DNA of 6,138 bases, from positions 1 through 6,138 of the forward strand of contig JAQTQF010000117.1 in NCBI GenBank assembly GCA_028712345.1, written 5' to 3'. The position numbers and the translations under genes were made by a program. Numbering within the stretch: the first letter of the stretch is position 1; every line of letters starts with the position of its first letter. Positions 1 through 5,729 of this stretch are shown in pieces. Origin of the DNA: Phycisphaerae bacterium. Its GTDB lineage: Bacteria > Planctomycetota > Phycisphaerae > Sedimentisphaerales > UBA12454. The notes under the pieces were generated by a model. It did no database searches. It saw only the letters and a list, made by a program, of their open reading frames with translations, and was not told the DNA's origin.

Positions 1-2150
1 TCGCCGACCGACGCGTCGATCATCTCCCAGATCATCTCGCTCAGGCCGCGGCCCTCGACCACCTGCTGGCGCATGCTGTAGAAGGTCTTGCGCTGGTAGT
101 CCATTACCTCGTCGTATTCGAGCAGGCTTTTGCGGGTTTCAAAGTTTCGCTGTTCGACTTTTTTCTGGGCTTTTTCGATGCCTTTGCTTATCTGGCGAGC
201 CTGAATGGGCATACCCTCTTCCCATCCGACCCACGAAAGCGCCTTGACGGTCCATTCTGGAGAGAAAATTTTCAGCAGGTCGTCGTCAAAGCAGAGGAAG
301 AACAGGCTTGAGCCAGCGTCTCCCTGCCTGCCTGCGCGTCCCCGGAGCTGGTTGTCGATTCTTCTTGATTCGTGTCGTTCAGTGCCGACGATGTGCAGAC
401 CTCCGATTTGCGCAACGCCGGCGGCGAGTTTGATATCCGTGCCCCGGCCCGCCATATTGGTGGCGATGGTAACATTGCCGCAGAGCAGACCTGAGCGGTT
501 TGTGTACTGGCAGCCGGCCTTTTCGACGATTAGCGCTTCTCTGGCGTGCTGCTTTGCGTTTAAGACCTCGTGCTCTACGCCGTATTTTCTTGTAAGGGCG
601 TTTGAAATGGCTTCGCTTTTTTCGACGCTGATAGTGCCGACAAGTACGGGCTGGCCGGCGGAGCTCACGGTGTTAATTTCCTCTACTATGGCATCGAATT
701 TTTCCTTCATCGATTTGTAAATCACATCATTGCGGTCGTCTCGGACGCAGGGCTTGTTGGTCGGGATTGTAATGACCTCAAGTTTGTATATTTGCATAAA
801 TTCTTCTGCTTCGGTAATGGCGGTTCCGGTCATACCGGAAATCCGGGCGTAAAGGCGGAAGAAATTCTGGAATGTGATGGTGGCGAGGGTTTGACTTTCT
901 TCCTTAATGGTAACATTTTCCTTTGCCTCGACTGCCTGGTGAAGGCCGTCGGACCACTGCCTGCCGTGCATAAGCCTGCCGGTAAATTCATCGACGATGA
1001 CGACTTTGCCGTCCATAACGACATAGTCTTTCTCTCTTTCAAAAACTATATGCGATCGCAGGCTTTGTTCGATGAGGTGTTTCCATTCGGTATTTGCGCC
1101 GACGAAGAAGGAGTCGAGGCCGACCATAGCCTGAGCGGTGCCTATGCCGTCGTGGTTAAGGTGGACGCTTTTGCGGTCGTATTCTACTTCATAGTATTGT
1201 TTTGTGCCAGCGAGACGAGTTTGGAGATTTTCAACTTCCGTTTTGTTTTTTTCTATAACGGCGGCAGCGGCCTGCCGACGGTTGGTGTCTTTGGCTTTTT
1301 TGGCCTCTGAAAGTTCACCTTCGGCATTTGCGACGGTTTTCTGTGCCGAGTCGATTTGTTTTTGGATGCGGTTGTATTCGTTTTGCAGGTTAATAATCTG
1401 TTTTGCGACGCCGTCTGCTTTTTTATATCTGCTGACATCATCGAGTGCTGGGCCTGATATAATGAGCGGCGTTCTTGCCTCGTCAATCAGGATGGAGTCA
1501 ACTTCGTCTATAATAGCGAAATCGAGCGGTCCCTGGGACAGGTGTTCTTCGGCTATTTTCATATTGTCGCGGAGATAGTCGAAGCCGAACTCGTTATTTG
1601 TACCGTAGGTTATATCGCAGTGATACTGTGCTCTTCTTTCGTCTCCAGTGGTATCCATATCAGCCTGAATAGCTCCGACGGTAAGGCCGAGGGATTTGTA
1701 AACCGGTCCCATCCATTGGGAGTCTCGCTTTGCCAGATAGTCATTGACGGTAATAATATGGACTTTTCTGCCTGTCAGGTGCACAAGATAGGCTGCCAGT
1801 GTGGCGACGAGAGTTTTTCCTTCACCGGTAGCCATTTCAGCGATTTTCCCGTCGTAGAGAACCTTTCCGCCGATAAGCTGGACATCGAAATGCCTCATAT
1901 TGATATTTCGTCTTGCCGCTTCACGCACGACTGCAAAGGCTTCGGGAAGTATTTGTTCGGGATTTTCGCCGGTAGAGAGACGGTCTTTTAATTCCTGTGT
2001 TCTGGTTTTTAATGCAGTATCGTCGAGTGATTTTAGATTTTCCTCAAATTCTGCCGCTGCCAAAGCGATATTCATATATGCTTTGACGAGCCTTTCGTTT
2101 CTCGAACCGAAGAGCTTTATAAGGAACTTGCTGATTTTACCGATAGGCAT
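1..2150 (-). CDS. secA: SecA preprotein translocase ATPase (3' end outside window)
   Basis: SecA is the cytoplasmic motor ATPase that pushes unfolded preproteins through the SecYEG channel. 716 codons are visible from the ATG at 2150, with no stop before the left edge. The first 90 or so residues form the usual N-terminal helix region. Walker A is MATGEGKT (106-113) and Walker B is IIDEVD (213-218), followed by DEARTPLIISGP. The preprotein cross-linking domain ends near VDEFTGRLMHGRQWSDGLHQ (386-405). NBD2 carries VGTISVEKSE (504-513), TNMAGRGTDI (564-573) and the arginine-finger motif QLRGRAGRQGD (601-611). The scaffold helix begins near 650, and the rest, including any zinc-binding tail, is missing. 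Compared with E. coli there is an extra Gln/Lys/Glu/Ala-rich helical stretch at about 252-322, and a small extra loop with two Cys (547, 557). There is no clear Shine-Dalgarno sequence. The frame upstream is open to a TAG inside the stem-loop but has no ATG, GTG or TTG codon, so 2150 is the best start. It lies downstream of efp. Confidence 0.97.
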   Translation of the reverse strand, partial: MPIGKISKFLIKLFGSRNERLVKAYMNIALAAAEFEENLKSLDDTALKTRTQELKDRLSTGENPEQILPEAFAVVREAARRNINMRHFDVQLIGGKVLYDGKIAEMATGEGKTLVATLAAYLVHLTGRKVHIITVNDYLAKRDSQWMGPVYKSLGLTVGAIQADMDTTGDERRAQYHCDITYGTNNEFGFDYLRDNMKIAEEHLSQGPLDFAIIDEVDSILIDEARTPLIISGPALDDVSRYKKADGVAKQIINLQNEYNRIQKQIDSAQKTVANAEGELSEAKKAKDTNRRQAAAAVIEKNKTEVENLQTRLAGTKQYYEVEYDRKSVHLNHDGIGTAQAMVGLDSFFVGANTEWKHLIEQSLRSHIVFEREKDYVVMDGKVVIVDEFTGRLMHGRQWSDGLHQAVEAKENVTIKEESQTLATITFQNFFRLYARISGMTGTAITEAEEFMQIYKLEVITIPTNKPCVRDDRNDVIYKSMKEKFDAIVEEINTVSSAGQPVLVGTISVEKSEAISNALTRKYGVEHEVLNAKQHAREALIVEKAGCQYTNRSGLLCGNVTIATNMAGRGTDIKLAAGVAQIGGLHIVGTERHESRRIDNQLRGRAGRQGDAGSSLFFLCFDDDLLKIFSPEWTVKALSWVGWEEGMPIQARQISKGIEKAQKKVEQRNFETRKSLLEYDEVMDYQRKTFYSMRQQVVEGRGLSEMIWEMIDASVG

Positions 2151-2164
2151 TAAATTAACCCAAA

Positions 2165-2255
2165 ACTCAAAACTAAGTCCACCATCTGGAGTCCATAGGA
2201 CTATAGATTCTGCCGTAAGGCATCCCTAACGGGACTTACGGAGTACTCAAAACTA
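2165..2255. repeat. Intergenic stem-loop element with flanking 11-bp direct repeats
   Basis: The efp-secA spacer holds a strong hairpin at 2213-2241. CCGTAAG (2213-2219) pairs with CTTACGG (2235-2241), and TCCC (2223-2226) pairs with GGGA (2231-2234), with a TAAC loop and a three-base bulge on one side. Next to it AGTCC-ATA-GGACT (2190-2202) is a smaller perfect hairpin. The pair is bracketed by identical copies of ACTCAAAACTA at 2165-2175 and 2245-2255. The first copy is part of a tandem heptamer CAAAACT at 2161-2174. No T-run follows the hairpin on either strand, so it is not a typical intrinsic terminator. Two adjacent hairpins in a short spacer look like a REP- or MITE-type element, but no second copy is in this window. 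It could alternatively be an mRNA processing or stability structure between efp and secA. Confidence 0.5.
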
Positions 2256-2257
2256 TT

Positions 2258-2812
2258 TTAAACCCTTGTAACATATTCTCCTGTTCTCGTATCGACACGA
2301 ACCATATCGCCGACCTTTATAAATGAAGGAACGGAGATGATGGCGCCGGTATCGAGTGTTGCCGATTTTCTCTGACCTGAGGCGGTAGCGCCTTTGATTT
2401 CCGGCGGAGTTTCAGCGACCGTAAGGTCAACGGTGTTCGGCAGGGTGATGACGACCGGCTTGCCTTCGTGCATACTTACAAGCAGTTCTGTATTCGGCTG
2501 GAGGTATTTTTTTCCGTCTCCGAAAGCATCGTCGTCGAGAGTTATCTGGTCGAAAGTTTCAATGTCCATAAGGATATGGCCGTTAGGTTCAGAGTAGAGG
2601 TATTCAAATTTTCTCTTGTCCAGAAAGGCCTCTTCGATAGTGTCTTCGGACCTTATCCGGATATTTTGCGTAAGGCCGTCGAGGAGTCCCTTGATTTTTG
2701 TCTGGTAAATTGCGCCGCCTTTGCCGAGTTTTACATGCTCGAAGTCGACAATTATATAGAGCTTACCGTCGATTATGACGGTCTGTCCCTTTTTCATTTC
2801 AGTTGCTTTCAT
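2258..2812 (-). CDS. efp: Elongation factor P
   Basis: EF-P binds between the P and E sites of stalled ribosomes and promotes peptide bonds at polyproline stretches. The 184-residue product has the usual family length and three beta-barrel domains: a KOW-like N-terminal domain (about 1-63), a central OB fold (about 65-126) and a C-terminal OB fold (about 130-184). The C-terminal signature is clear, with ATLDTGAIISVPSFIKVGD followed by VRVDTRTGEYVTRV at the end. The tip loop that reaches the peptidyl-transferase centre reads VKLGKGGA, with Lys31 at the position that is lysylated in E. coli (Lys34). Leu29 replaces the proline common in this loop. Whether Lys31 is modified cannot be told, since no epmA/epmB-like gene is in view. 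The start ATG at 2812 has GGAG at 2824-2827, 11 bases upstream. An internal ATG (codon 6) is possible but would shorten the first strand. It is transcribed toward secA. Confidence 0.96.
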   Translation of the reverse strand: MKATEMKKGQTVIIDGKLYIIVDFEHVKLGKGGAIYQTKIKGLLDGLTQNIRIRSEDTIEEAFLDKRKFEYLYSEPNGHILMDIETFDQITLDDDAFGDGKKYLQPNTELLVSMHEGKPVVITLPNTVDLTVAETPPEIKGATASGQRKSATLDTGAIISVPSFIKVGDMVRVDTRTGEYVTRV

Positions 2813-2834
2813 ATTTTAAAGTTCTCCAGAATAT

Positions 2835-2948
2835 GATAGTTGAGCAGTAGAAAGTTGACCGCAGGTGGACCGGACATTACTTTCCTGCTTCTTTATTCAT
2901 TTTTTCATCCGTTCGACAGCTCACCTGCTCTGTCGGTCTAAGGCCGAC
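2835..2948. repeat. Structured octamer-array repeat, copy A
   Basis: This is the first of two near-copies (the other is 4543-4640). The left end is the 18-bp GATAGTTGAGCAGTAGAA, followed by a near-match and ACCGCAGG (2858-2865). The right end is a 25-bp block at 2924-2948 identical to 4616-4640. It closes with the hairpin GTCGGTC-TAA-GGCCGAC (2932-2948, one G-T pair). Between them six degenerate octamers run without a break from 2880 to 2927, for example TTCATTTT, TTCATCCG, TTCGACAG and CTCACCTG. The ends are inverted: GAGCAG (2842-2847) matches CTGCTC (2925-2930), and GCAGG (2861-2865) matches CCTGC (2924-2928). It sits in the probable 5' leader of efp, between efp and the divergent citrate synthase gene. 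No coding potential is visible. Confidence 0.8.
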
Positions 2949-2979
2949 CAGTATCCCAGAAATTGTCCGGTAAGTCAAC
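2854..2979. repeat. Outer inverted repeat around copy A
   Basis: GTTGAC (2854-2859) and ACCGGAC (2869-2875) are matched in inverted order by GTCCGGT (2965-2971) and GTCAAC (2974-2979). This gives an interrupted 13-bp stem around the octamer array and right-end hairpin. In single-stranded form it would compete with the GAGCAG/CTGCTC pairing of copy A. The right arm overlaps the candidate -35 box of efp. It is seen directly in the sequence, but its biological role is unknown. Confidence 0.5.
2950..2978 (-). promoter_or_regulatory. Candidate promoter for efp (-secA)
   Basis: Read on the minus strand, TTGACT (2973-2978, 5 of 6 to the -35 consensus) is followed after 17 bases by GATACT (2950-2955, 4 of 6 to -10). 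A TG one base before the -10 box gives an extended -10. Transcription from here would start near 2943 and produce a leader of about 130 nt. That leader would carry the right-end hairpin and octamer array of copy A before reaching the efp start. The call assumes sigma-70-like consensus boxes apply in this organism. Confidence 0.45.
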
Positions 2980-2980
2980 C

Positions 2981-3007
2981 CTGCTTTGCCGGTATTAGGC
3001 CGACAAA
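2981..3007. repeat. Degenerate second right end of the octamer-array repeat
   Basis: Positions 2981-3004 match the right-end block of copy A (2925-2948) at 20 of 24 bases, 56 bp further on in the same orientation. It also forms a hairpin: TTTGCCGG (2985-2992) pairs with CCGACAAA (3000-3007) with one mismatch. It keeps the AGGCCGAC end of the family. No matching left end is seen beside it, so it looks like a decayed or solo copy. Confidence 0.6.
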
Positions 3008-3014
3008 GTTTGGC

Positions 3015-3043
3015 TTGCGTAAAGAAATTTTATCCATTATATT
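3015..3043 (+). promoter_or_regulatory. Candidate promoter for citrate synthase gene
   Basis: TTGCGT (3015-3020, 3 of 6 to -35) is followed after 17 bases by TATATT (3038-3043, 5 of 6 to -10), in the AT-rich stretch before the gene. Transcription would begin near 3050, inside or just before the hairpin at 3048-3069, with a leader of about 60 nt. The -35 match is weak. Confidence 0.35.
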
Positions 3044-3047
3044 ATGT

Positions 3048-3069
3048 TGTCTTGCCGTGTGGCGAGACA
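3048..3069 (+). other. Leader hairpin before citrate synthase gene
   Basis: TGTCTTGCC (3048-3056) and GGCGAGACA (3061-3069) form a 9-bp stem with one G-T pair and the loop GTGT. A run of eight T (3084-3091) follows 14 bases after the stem. That spacing is too wide for a standard intrinsic terminator, but the pair could be a weak attenuator or a leader stability element. No riboswitch family was recognised. Confidence 0.4.
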
Positions 3070-3100
3070 GTTAACCATCGTTGTTTTTTTTATTATTAAC

Positions 3101-3105
3101 GGGTG
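3101..3105 (+). promoter_or_regulatory. Weak ribosome binding site deciding the gltA start
   Basis: GGGTG ends six bases before the ATG at 3112 and can pair partly with the 16S anti-Shine-Dalgarno tail (GGTG). A possible GTG start at 3103 lies inside this site and has no purine-rich motif in front of it, so the ATG at 3112 is preferred. Confidence 0.4.
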
Positions 3106-3111
3106 CGAAAA

Positions 3112-4524
3112 ATGCCAAAATCTACAAAAGCCCAAAAAACGGAAATAATAGGTCTTGAAGAAATAGTCCCTGAAAAAACGCCAAAGGACCCGTTCCTTGC
3201 GGAATTGTCCAAACTTGCCAGAGGAAATAATAAGATTTCACAGCAGCTTTACGAACAATACGGTGTCAAGCGCGGTCTGAGAAACGCCGACGGAACGGGA
3301 GTTCTTGCCGGCCTGACTCAAATTGGAGATGTGCACGGATACATCGTAAATGAAGGAGAGAAAGAGCCGGTTGTGGGAAGACTGCGATACAGAGGAATGG
3401 AAATTGAAGACCTTGTTACCGGCTGCCAGAAGGAAAAGAGGCACGGTTTTGAAGAAGCCGCATATCTTCTGTTGTTTGGAGAGTTGCCGAAGAAAAGGGC
3501 TTTGTCTAAATTCTGCAAACTGCTCGGCAAAAACAGAGTACTGCCGGAAGGTTTTGCTGAGAACATGATTCTCAAGTCCCCAAGCAGTAATATTATGAAC
3601 AAGCTTGCCAGAAGTGTGCTTGCGCTGTATTCATACGACGAAACGCCCGAAGACCGCTCAATGAAAAATGTTCTGAGGCAGTGTATTGGTCTTATCGCAA
3701 GATTTTCAACCTTTGCCGCTTACGGTTACCAGGCGAAAAGGCATTATTATGATAACCGCAGCCTCTATCTCCATCAGCCGGATGAAACGCTTTCAACCGC
3801 TGAAAATTTTCTCAGGCTTATTCGGGCAGATAAGAAATTTACAAAGACCGAAGCTGACTTGCTCGACCTTTGTCTGATTCTGCATGCTGAGCACGGCGGA
3901 GGAAACAATTCGACCTTTACTTCACATGTGGTCTGCTCGGCTGATACGGATGTTTATTCGGCAGTTGCCGCGGCTATTGGTTCACTGAAGGGAAGCAAAC
4001 ACGGCGGAGCCAATATTCAGGTTATCGAAATGATGGACGACATTAAGCAGAATGTCAAAAAATATGACGACGAAGGCGAGGTTGCCGATTATTTAGCTAA
4101 AATAGTCAGAAAGGAAGCCTTTGATAGAACGGGATTGATTTACGGTCTTGGACACGCTGTTTATACGATATCCGATCCTCGAACGGCGCTGATAAAAAAA
4201 CAGGCTGCCAGACTTGCGAAAGAAAAAAATGTCGAACGAGAATTTGAACTTTATGAATTAGTGGAAAGACTTTCGCCAGAGATTTTCCAGAAAGTCAAAA
4301 AATCCGACAAAAAGGTGTGTTCCAATGTCGATTTCTATTCGGGCTTCGTTTACAGAATGCTCGACATCCCGCCGGAACTTTATACGCCGATTTTTGCGGT
4401 AGCCAGAATTGCCGGCTGGTGTGCGCATATTATCGAGGAAAGCATAAGCGGCAGACGAATTATGCGGCCAGCCTATAAGAATGTTGCCGAAAAACGAGAA
4501 TATACGCCGATGAGTAAAAGGTAA
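3112..4524 (+). CDS. gltA: Citrate synthase (Si-type, citrate/2-methylcitrate synthase family)
   Basis: The enzyme condenses oxaloacetate and acetyl-CoA to citrate, the entry step of the TCA cycle, in the cytoplasm. All active-site landmarks are present in the 470-residue product. His261 in HAEHGGGNNSTF is the oxaloacetate-binding His. The catalytic triad is His297 (GSKHGGAN), His348 (GLGHAVY) and Asp407 (NVDFYSG). Arg357 (SDPR) binds substrate, and Arg432 lies in ARIAGWCAHIIEE. The N-terminal part (about 45-105) contains YGVKRGLRNADGTGVLAGLT and RLRYRGMEIEDL, typical of a longer bacterial subclass; the short Bacillus-type enzymes have about 370 residues. The first 30 residues are Lys/Glu-rich with no signal peptide. 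A 2-methylcitrate synthase role cannot be excluded from sequence alone, but no prpB/prpD neighbours are seen. The gene stands alone on the plus strand and converges with trxB. No clear terminator follows it. Confidence 0.94.
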   Translation: MPKSTKAQKTEIIGLEEIVPEKTPKDPFLAELSKLARGNNKISQQLYEQYGVKRGLRNADGTGVLAGLTQIGDVHGYIVNEGEKEPVVGRLRYRGMEIEDLVTGCQKEKRHGFEEAAYLLLFGELPKKRALSKFCKLLGKNRVLPEGFAENMILKSPSSNIMNKLARSVLALYSYDETPEDRSMKNVLRQCIGLIARFSTFAAYGYQAKRHYYDNRSLYLHQPDETLSTAENFLRLIRADKKFTKTEADLLDLCLILHAEHGGGNNSTFTSHVVCSADTDVYSAVAAAIGSLKGSKHGGANIQVIEMMDDIKQNVKKYDDEGEVADYLAKIVRKEAFDRTGLIYGLGHAVYTISDPRTALIKKQAARLAKEKNVEREFELYELVERLSPEIFQKVKKSDKKVCSNVDFYSGFVYRMLDIPPELYTPIFAVARIAGWCAHIIEESISGRRIMRPAYKNVAEKREYTPMSKR

Positions 4525-4542
4525 AAAGCGAGTGTTTGTCAG

Positions 4543-4640
4543 GATAGTTGAGCAGTAGAACAGTTTACCGCAGGCTAAAAAATAGTTCTCACCTGTTCAT
4601 TTGTTCGATCGATCGCCTGCTCTGTCGGTCTAAGGCCGAC
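4543..4640. repeat. Structured octamer-array repeat, copy B
   Basis: This is the second copy of the element at 2835-2948, in the same orientation. The left 18 bp (4543-4560) and right 25 bp (4616-4640) are identical to copy A, and ACCGCAGG recurs at 4567-4574. The array has four octamers at 4588-4619 (CTCACCTG, TTCATTTG, TTCGATCG, ATCGCCTG) instead of six. This accounts exactly for the 16-bp length difference (98 versus 114 bp). It includes the 10-bp palindrome CGATCGATCG (4606-4615). The right-end hairpin (4624-4640) finishes on the last base of the trxB stop codon. It fills nearly all of the spacer between the convergent gltA and trxB genes, so it could fold in both transcripts' 3' ends, but no adjacent T-run makes it a standard terminator. 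Confidence 0.8.
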
Positions 4641-5632
4641 TACCATTCGCCGGGCATAAGGGCATCTGAAATAGGCTGATTCCACCAGTCCGCTTCTCTT
4701 AGGTATTGTTTTGTCATCATCGCGGCGTTTACGCCGTCGCCGACGGCAGTGGCCAATTGCATAGCGGCGCCGATTCGGCAATCGCCGGCGACAAATATGC
4801 CGGGGATTTTTGTCCTAAGAAAGCCCACATCGCATTTGACAAAGCCCGCTTGGGTCAGGTCAACAGAGTCTTTCAGAAAAGCGGTGTTGGGAATCATTCC
4901 GACAAATATAAAAACGCCGCTGCAGGGGATTTCTTCTTCAGCATTGGTTTTTACATTTTTAATTTTTACTTTTTCAACTTTGCCGGCGCCCTCGATTGCG
5001 GTGATTACACTGTCGAGTTTGAGTTTTATGTTTCCGTCCGGGGAATTGACTTTTGCCATCAGCTCTTCTACCAGTACCTTTGTTGCTCTGAATTCCTGTC
5101 TTCTGTGGACAAGGGTGAGCTTGGCGGCAAATTTTGCGACATGGAGAGCTTCTTCGAGGGCGGTATTTCCGCCGCCGATGGCGACGACATCTTTGCCCTT
5201 GAAAAACGGGGCATCGCAGGTTCCGCAATAGCTTACTCCTGCGCCGGCGTTTCTAAATTCGGCTTCTCCGGGGACGCCGAGCTTTCGATAGTCGCTGCCG
5301 CAGGCGATAATGGCCGAGCGGCCGATGAAGCTGTCTTTGTCGCAAGCTACTTCGATATTGCCATCGGGCAATTTGGTGATTTTTTTAACCTCTTCAGTTT
5401 TAATCTCTGTACCAAAGCCTTCAGCCTGTTTTTTTATTTTTTCTATCAGGTCGGGGCCGGAGATATTTTCGTAGCCGGGATAGTTTTCGATTCTGTCGGT
5501 ATTTATTATCTGTCCGCCGGGGAAGAATTTTTCCAGAACTAAAGTTTTGAACCTGTCCCTTGCGTTGTAAAGGGCGGCGGCAAGACCTGCCGGGCCTGCG
5601 CCGATGATTATCGAATCATAAATATCAGTCAT
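4640..5632 (-). CDS. trxB: Thioredoxin reductase (NADPH)
   Basis: This flavoenzyme passes electrons from NADPH through FAD and a redox-active disulfide to thioredoxin, keeping cytoplasmic thiols reduced. The 330-residue product has the low-molecular-weight TrxR layout. The N-terminal FAD motif is GAGPAG (11-16). The central NADPH domain carries the CGTC disulfide (Cys136, Cys139) in the setting YCGTCDAPFF, then GGGNTALEEA (153-162) and HRRQEFRA (176-183), whose arginines favour NADPH over NADH. The C-terminal FAD motif is GIFVAGDCR (278-286). It ends in a short Trp-rich tail (about 315-330, containing ADWWNQP) beyond the usual final helix. The start is set by a GGAGG at 5638-5642 placed before the ATG at 5632. 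An upstream in-frame ATG at 5644 would begin inside that site. The unknown gene at 5723-6138 lies 90 bases upstream on the same strand. The stop codon shares its last base with the repeat. Confidence 0.95.
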   Translation of the reverse strand: MTDIYDSIIIGAGPAGLAAALYNARDRFKTLVLEKFFPGGQIINTDRIENYPGYENISGPDLIEKIKKQAEGFGTEIKTEEVKKITKLPDGNIEVACDKDSFIGRSAIIACGSDYRKLGVPGEAEFRNAGAGVSYCGTCDAPFFKGKDVVAIGGGNTALEEALHVAKFAAKLTLVHRRQEFRATKVLVEELMAKVNSPDGNIKLKLDSVITAIEGAGKVEKVKIKNVKTNAEEEIPCSGVFIFVGMIPNTAFLKDSVDLTQAGFVKCDVGFLRTKIPGIFVAGDCRIGAAMQLATAVGDGVNAAMMTKQYLREADWWNQPISDALMPGEW

Positions 5633-5637
5633 TTTTA

Positions 5638-5642
5638 CCTCC
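5638..5642 (-). promoter_or_regulatory. Shine-Dalgarno site deciding the trxB start
   Basis: GGAGG on the minus strand sits five bases before the ATG at 5632. The alternative in-frame ATG (5642-5644) overlaps this site and has no purine-rich sequence in front, so the protein should begin MTDIYDS. Confidence 0.85.
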
Positions 5643-5654
5643 ATACTATTTACT

Positions 5655-5729
5655 GTTAATGGGTTAATGGGTTAACGAGTAAAAAAACAACCTTCTGCTT
5701 ATCCACTCATTTTCTCATCTGCTCATTTT
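5655..5729. repeat. Inverted octamer arrays upstream of trxB
   Basis: Three tandem octamers lie at 5655-5678: GTTAATGG twice, then GTTAACGA. After an A-rich core, three more lie at 5706-5729: CTCATTTT, CTCATCTG, CTCATTTT. The right-hand units resemble those of the arrays at 2880-2927 and 4588-4619 (consensus near YTCAYYTG). Their reverse complements resemble the left-hand units, so the arrays face each other; for example GAGT (5677-5680) can pair with ACTC (5705-5708). The 18-bp and 25-bp ends of copies A and B are absent. The right array overlaps the stop codon of the upstream gene. Confidence 0.55.

Noticed and set aside
792..1310. Plus-strand open frame of about 170 codons opposite secA
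   Set aside because: It lies wholly antisense to SecA's conserved core. Its product is rich in Phe and Val in the way reverse-strand reads of coding DNA often are, and it shows no family motif or ribosome binding site.
2468..2836. Plus-strand open frame opposite efp
   Set aside because: It is antisense to a complete EF-P and has no recognisable domain.
2835..3007. Integron attC site or CRISPR repeat
   Set aside because: The repeats are 8-bp, contiguous and degenerate without unique spacers. No attC R and L box pairs or integrase gene are visible.
2865..3074. Small plus-strand open frame before citrate synthase
   Set aside because: It runs through the octamer array and hairpins, has no Shine-Dalgarno sequence, and its composition follows the repeats.
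3048..3091. Riboswitch or full attenuator before gltA
   Set aside because: There is only one short hairpin with a T-run 14 bases away, and no conserved aptamer core is recognisable.
4624..4640. Hairpin as intrinsic terminator for gltA or trxB
   Set aside because: The stem is good (7 bp), but no T-run follows directly on either strand. The same hairpin also occurs upstream of efp, so a terminator call is not supported.
4706..5542. Plus-strand open frame of 278 codons opposite trxB
   Set aside because: It is antisense to an intact TrxB with every motif in place. The long frame reflects codon bias on the other strand, and the translated residues are low-complexity Phe/Gly/Ala-rich.
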